Shown piece after piece: positions 63,910 through 64,000 of a DNA stretch of 64,000 nt. Position numbers and translations under genes: made by a program. Every line of letters begins with the position of its first letter. Positions within the stretch are counted from its first letter, which is position 1. The notes beneath the pieces were generated by a model, which worked only from the letters and a program-made list of their open reading frames with translations, did no database searches and had not been told where the DNA came from. Where the stretch lies: assembly GCF_047946665.1 (NCBI RefSeq), contig NZ_CP172312.1, forward strand, positions 1,116,001 through 1,180,000. Reading direction: 5' to 3'. The stretch comes from Allohahella sp002354735 (GTDB lineage Bacteria > Pseudomonadota > Gammaproteobacteria > Pseudomonadales > Oleiphilaceae).

Positions 63910-64000
63910 ATGAGTCACGCCATCATTGCGCGCTATATATCGCGCCAGTTGCTGACCAGTATGGCAGCGGTCACGCTGATCCTGCTGTTGATATTCATGA
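63910..64000 (+). CDS. lptF: LptF permease subunit, start only (cut by window end)
   Basis: The first 30 codons, starting MSHAIIARYISRQLLTSMAA and followed by a hydrophobic helix, match LptF of the LptBFG transporter that moves lipopolysaccharide from the inner membrane. Divergence from pepA is the conserved context. The rest is beyond the window. Confidence 0.8.
   Translation, partial: MSHAIIARYISRQLLTSMAAVTLILLLIFM

Noticed and set aside
1..64000. CRISPR arrays, tRNA or rRNA genes, IS elements
   Set aside because: No regularly spaced repeats, cloverleaf-like sequences, rRNA cores or transposase frames were recognised by eye; a covariance or profile search would be decisive.

Overview
The window looks like chromosomal DNA of a GC-rich gammaproteobacterium. 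This is inferred from gene order: divergent pepA/lptF with holC-valS behind pepA, purM-purN followed by a DUF3108 gene, hda beside a CDP-alcohol phosphatidyltransferase, rnfA-rnfB-rnfC beside metG, and Mrp and dcd next to metG. No rRNA, tRNA, CRISPR array, integrase or transposase was recognised, so species and replicon type stay open.

Region 1 (1-16.7 kb) is an accessory island. It opens with the 3' end of a very large surface or secreted polymorphic-toxin gene and its candidate immunity gene. A 113-aa gene follows, then a second toxin gene of about 4.9 kb that appears to have lost its 5' end, with its own paralogous immunity gene. The two toxin genes share a 504-bp constant module (1-504 and 6079-6582). 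After a common MPQAHA junction they diverge into related but distinct C-terminal domains with a PD-(D/E)xK nuclease-like core. Downstream lie a small acidic protein, a broken Ig-like-domain fragment, a VapBC pair, a GT-A-like glycosyltransferase and an AAA-type ATPase gene flanked by a perfect 65-bp direct repeat. Then come an unknown 97-aa protein, a UGT-type glycosyltransferase, an Xre/ParS-RES toxin-antitoxin pair, a second VapBC pair and a frameshifted Phd-like antitoxin. The toxin array and the repeat-bounded ATPase are the best candidates for something undescribed.

Region 2 (16.7-30.8 kb) is mainly metabolic and regulatory. dadA lies behind a tandem glycine riboswitch and overlaps a solute-binding protein gene. 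Next are an aldo-keto reductase (tas), a CBS-domain protein, an inositol-monophosphatase-like enzyme, an amidase, thiD, a large hybrid histidine kinase, exonuclease III and a secreted GH13 alpha-amylase with a CBM20-like tail.

Region 3 (29.8-43 kb) holds a minus-strand run metG-rnfA-rnfB-rnfC-fbp-tonB-like, with rnfD, rnfG and rnfE missing. Divergent from it run mrp, dcd, a DUF416 protein and avtA. A LysE-type exporter and a GNAT acetyltransferase follow.

Region 4 (42.4-64 kb) is housekeeping: purM-purN-DUF3108, a CDP-alcohol phosphatidyltransferase, hda, an orphan ParA, a GGDEF/EAL protein, nadC, an aspartic protease, DUF1631, ampD, a chemotaxis receptor, a cobalamin adenosyltransferase, a panE-like reductase, valS, holC, pepA and the start of lptF.
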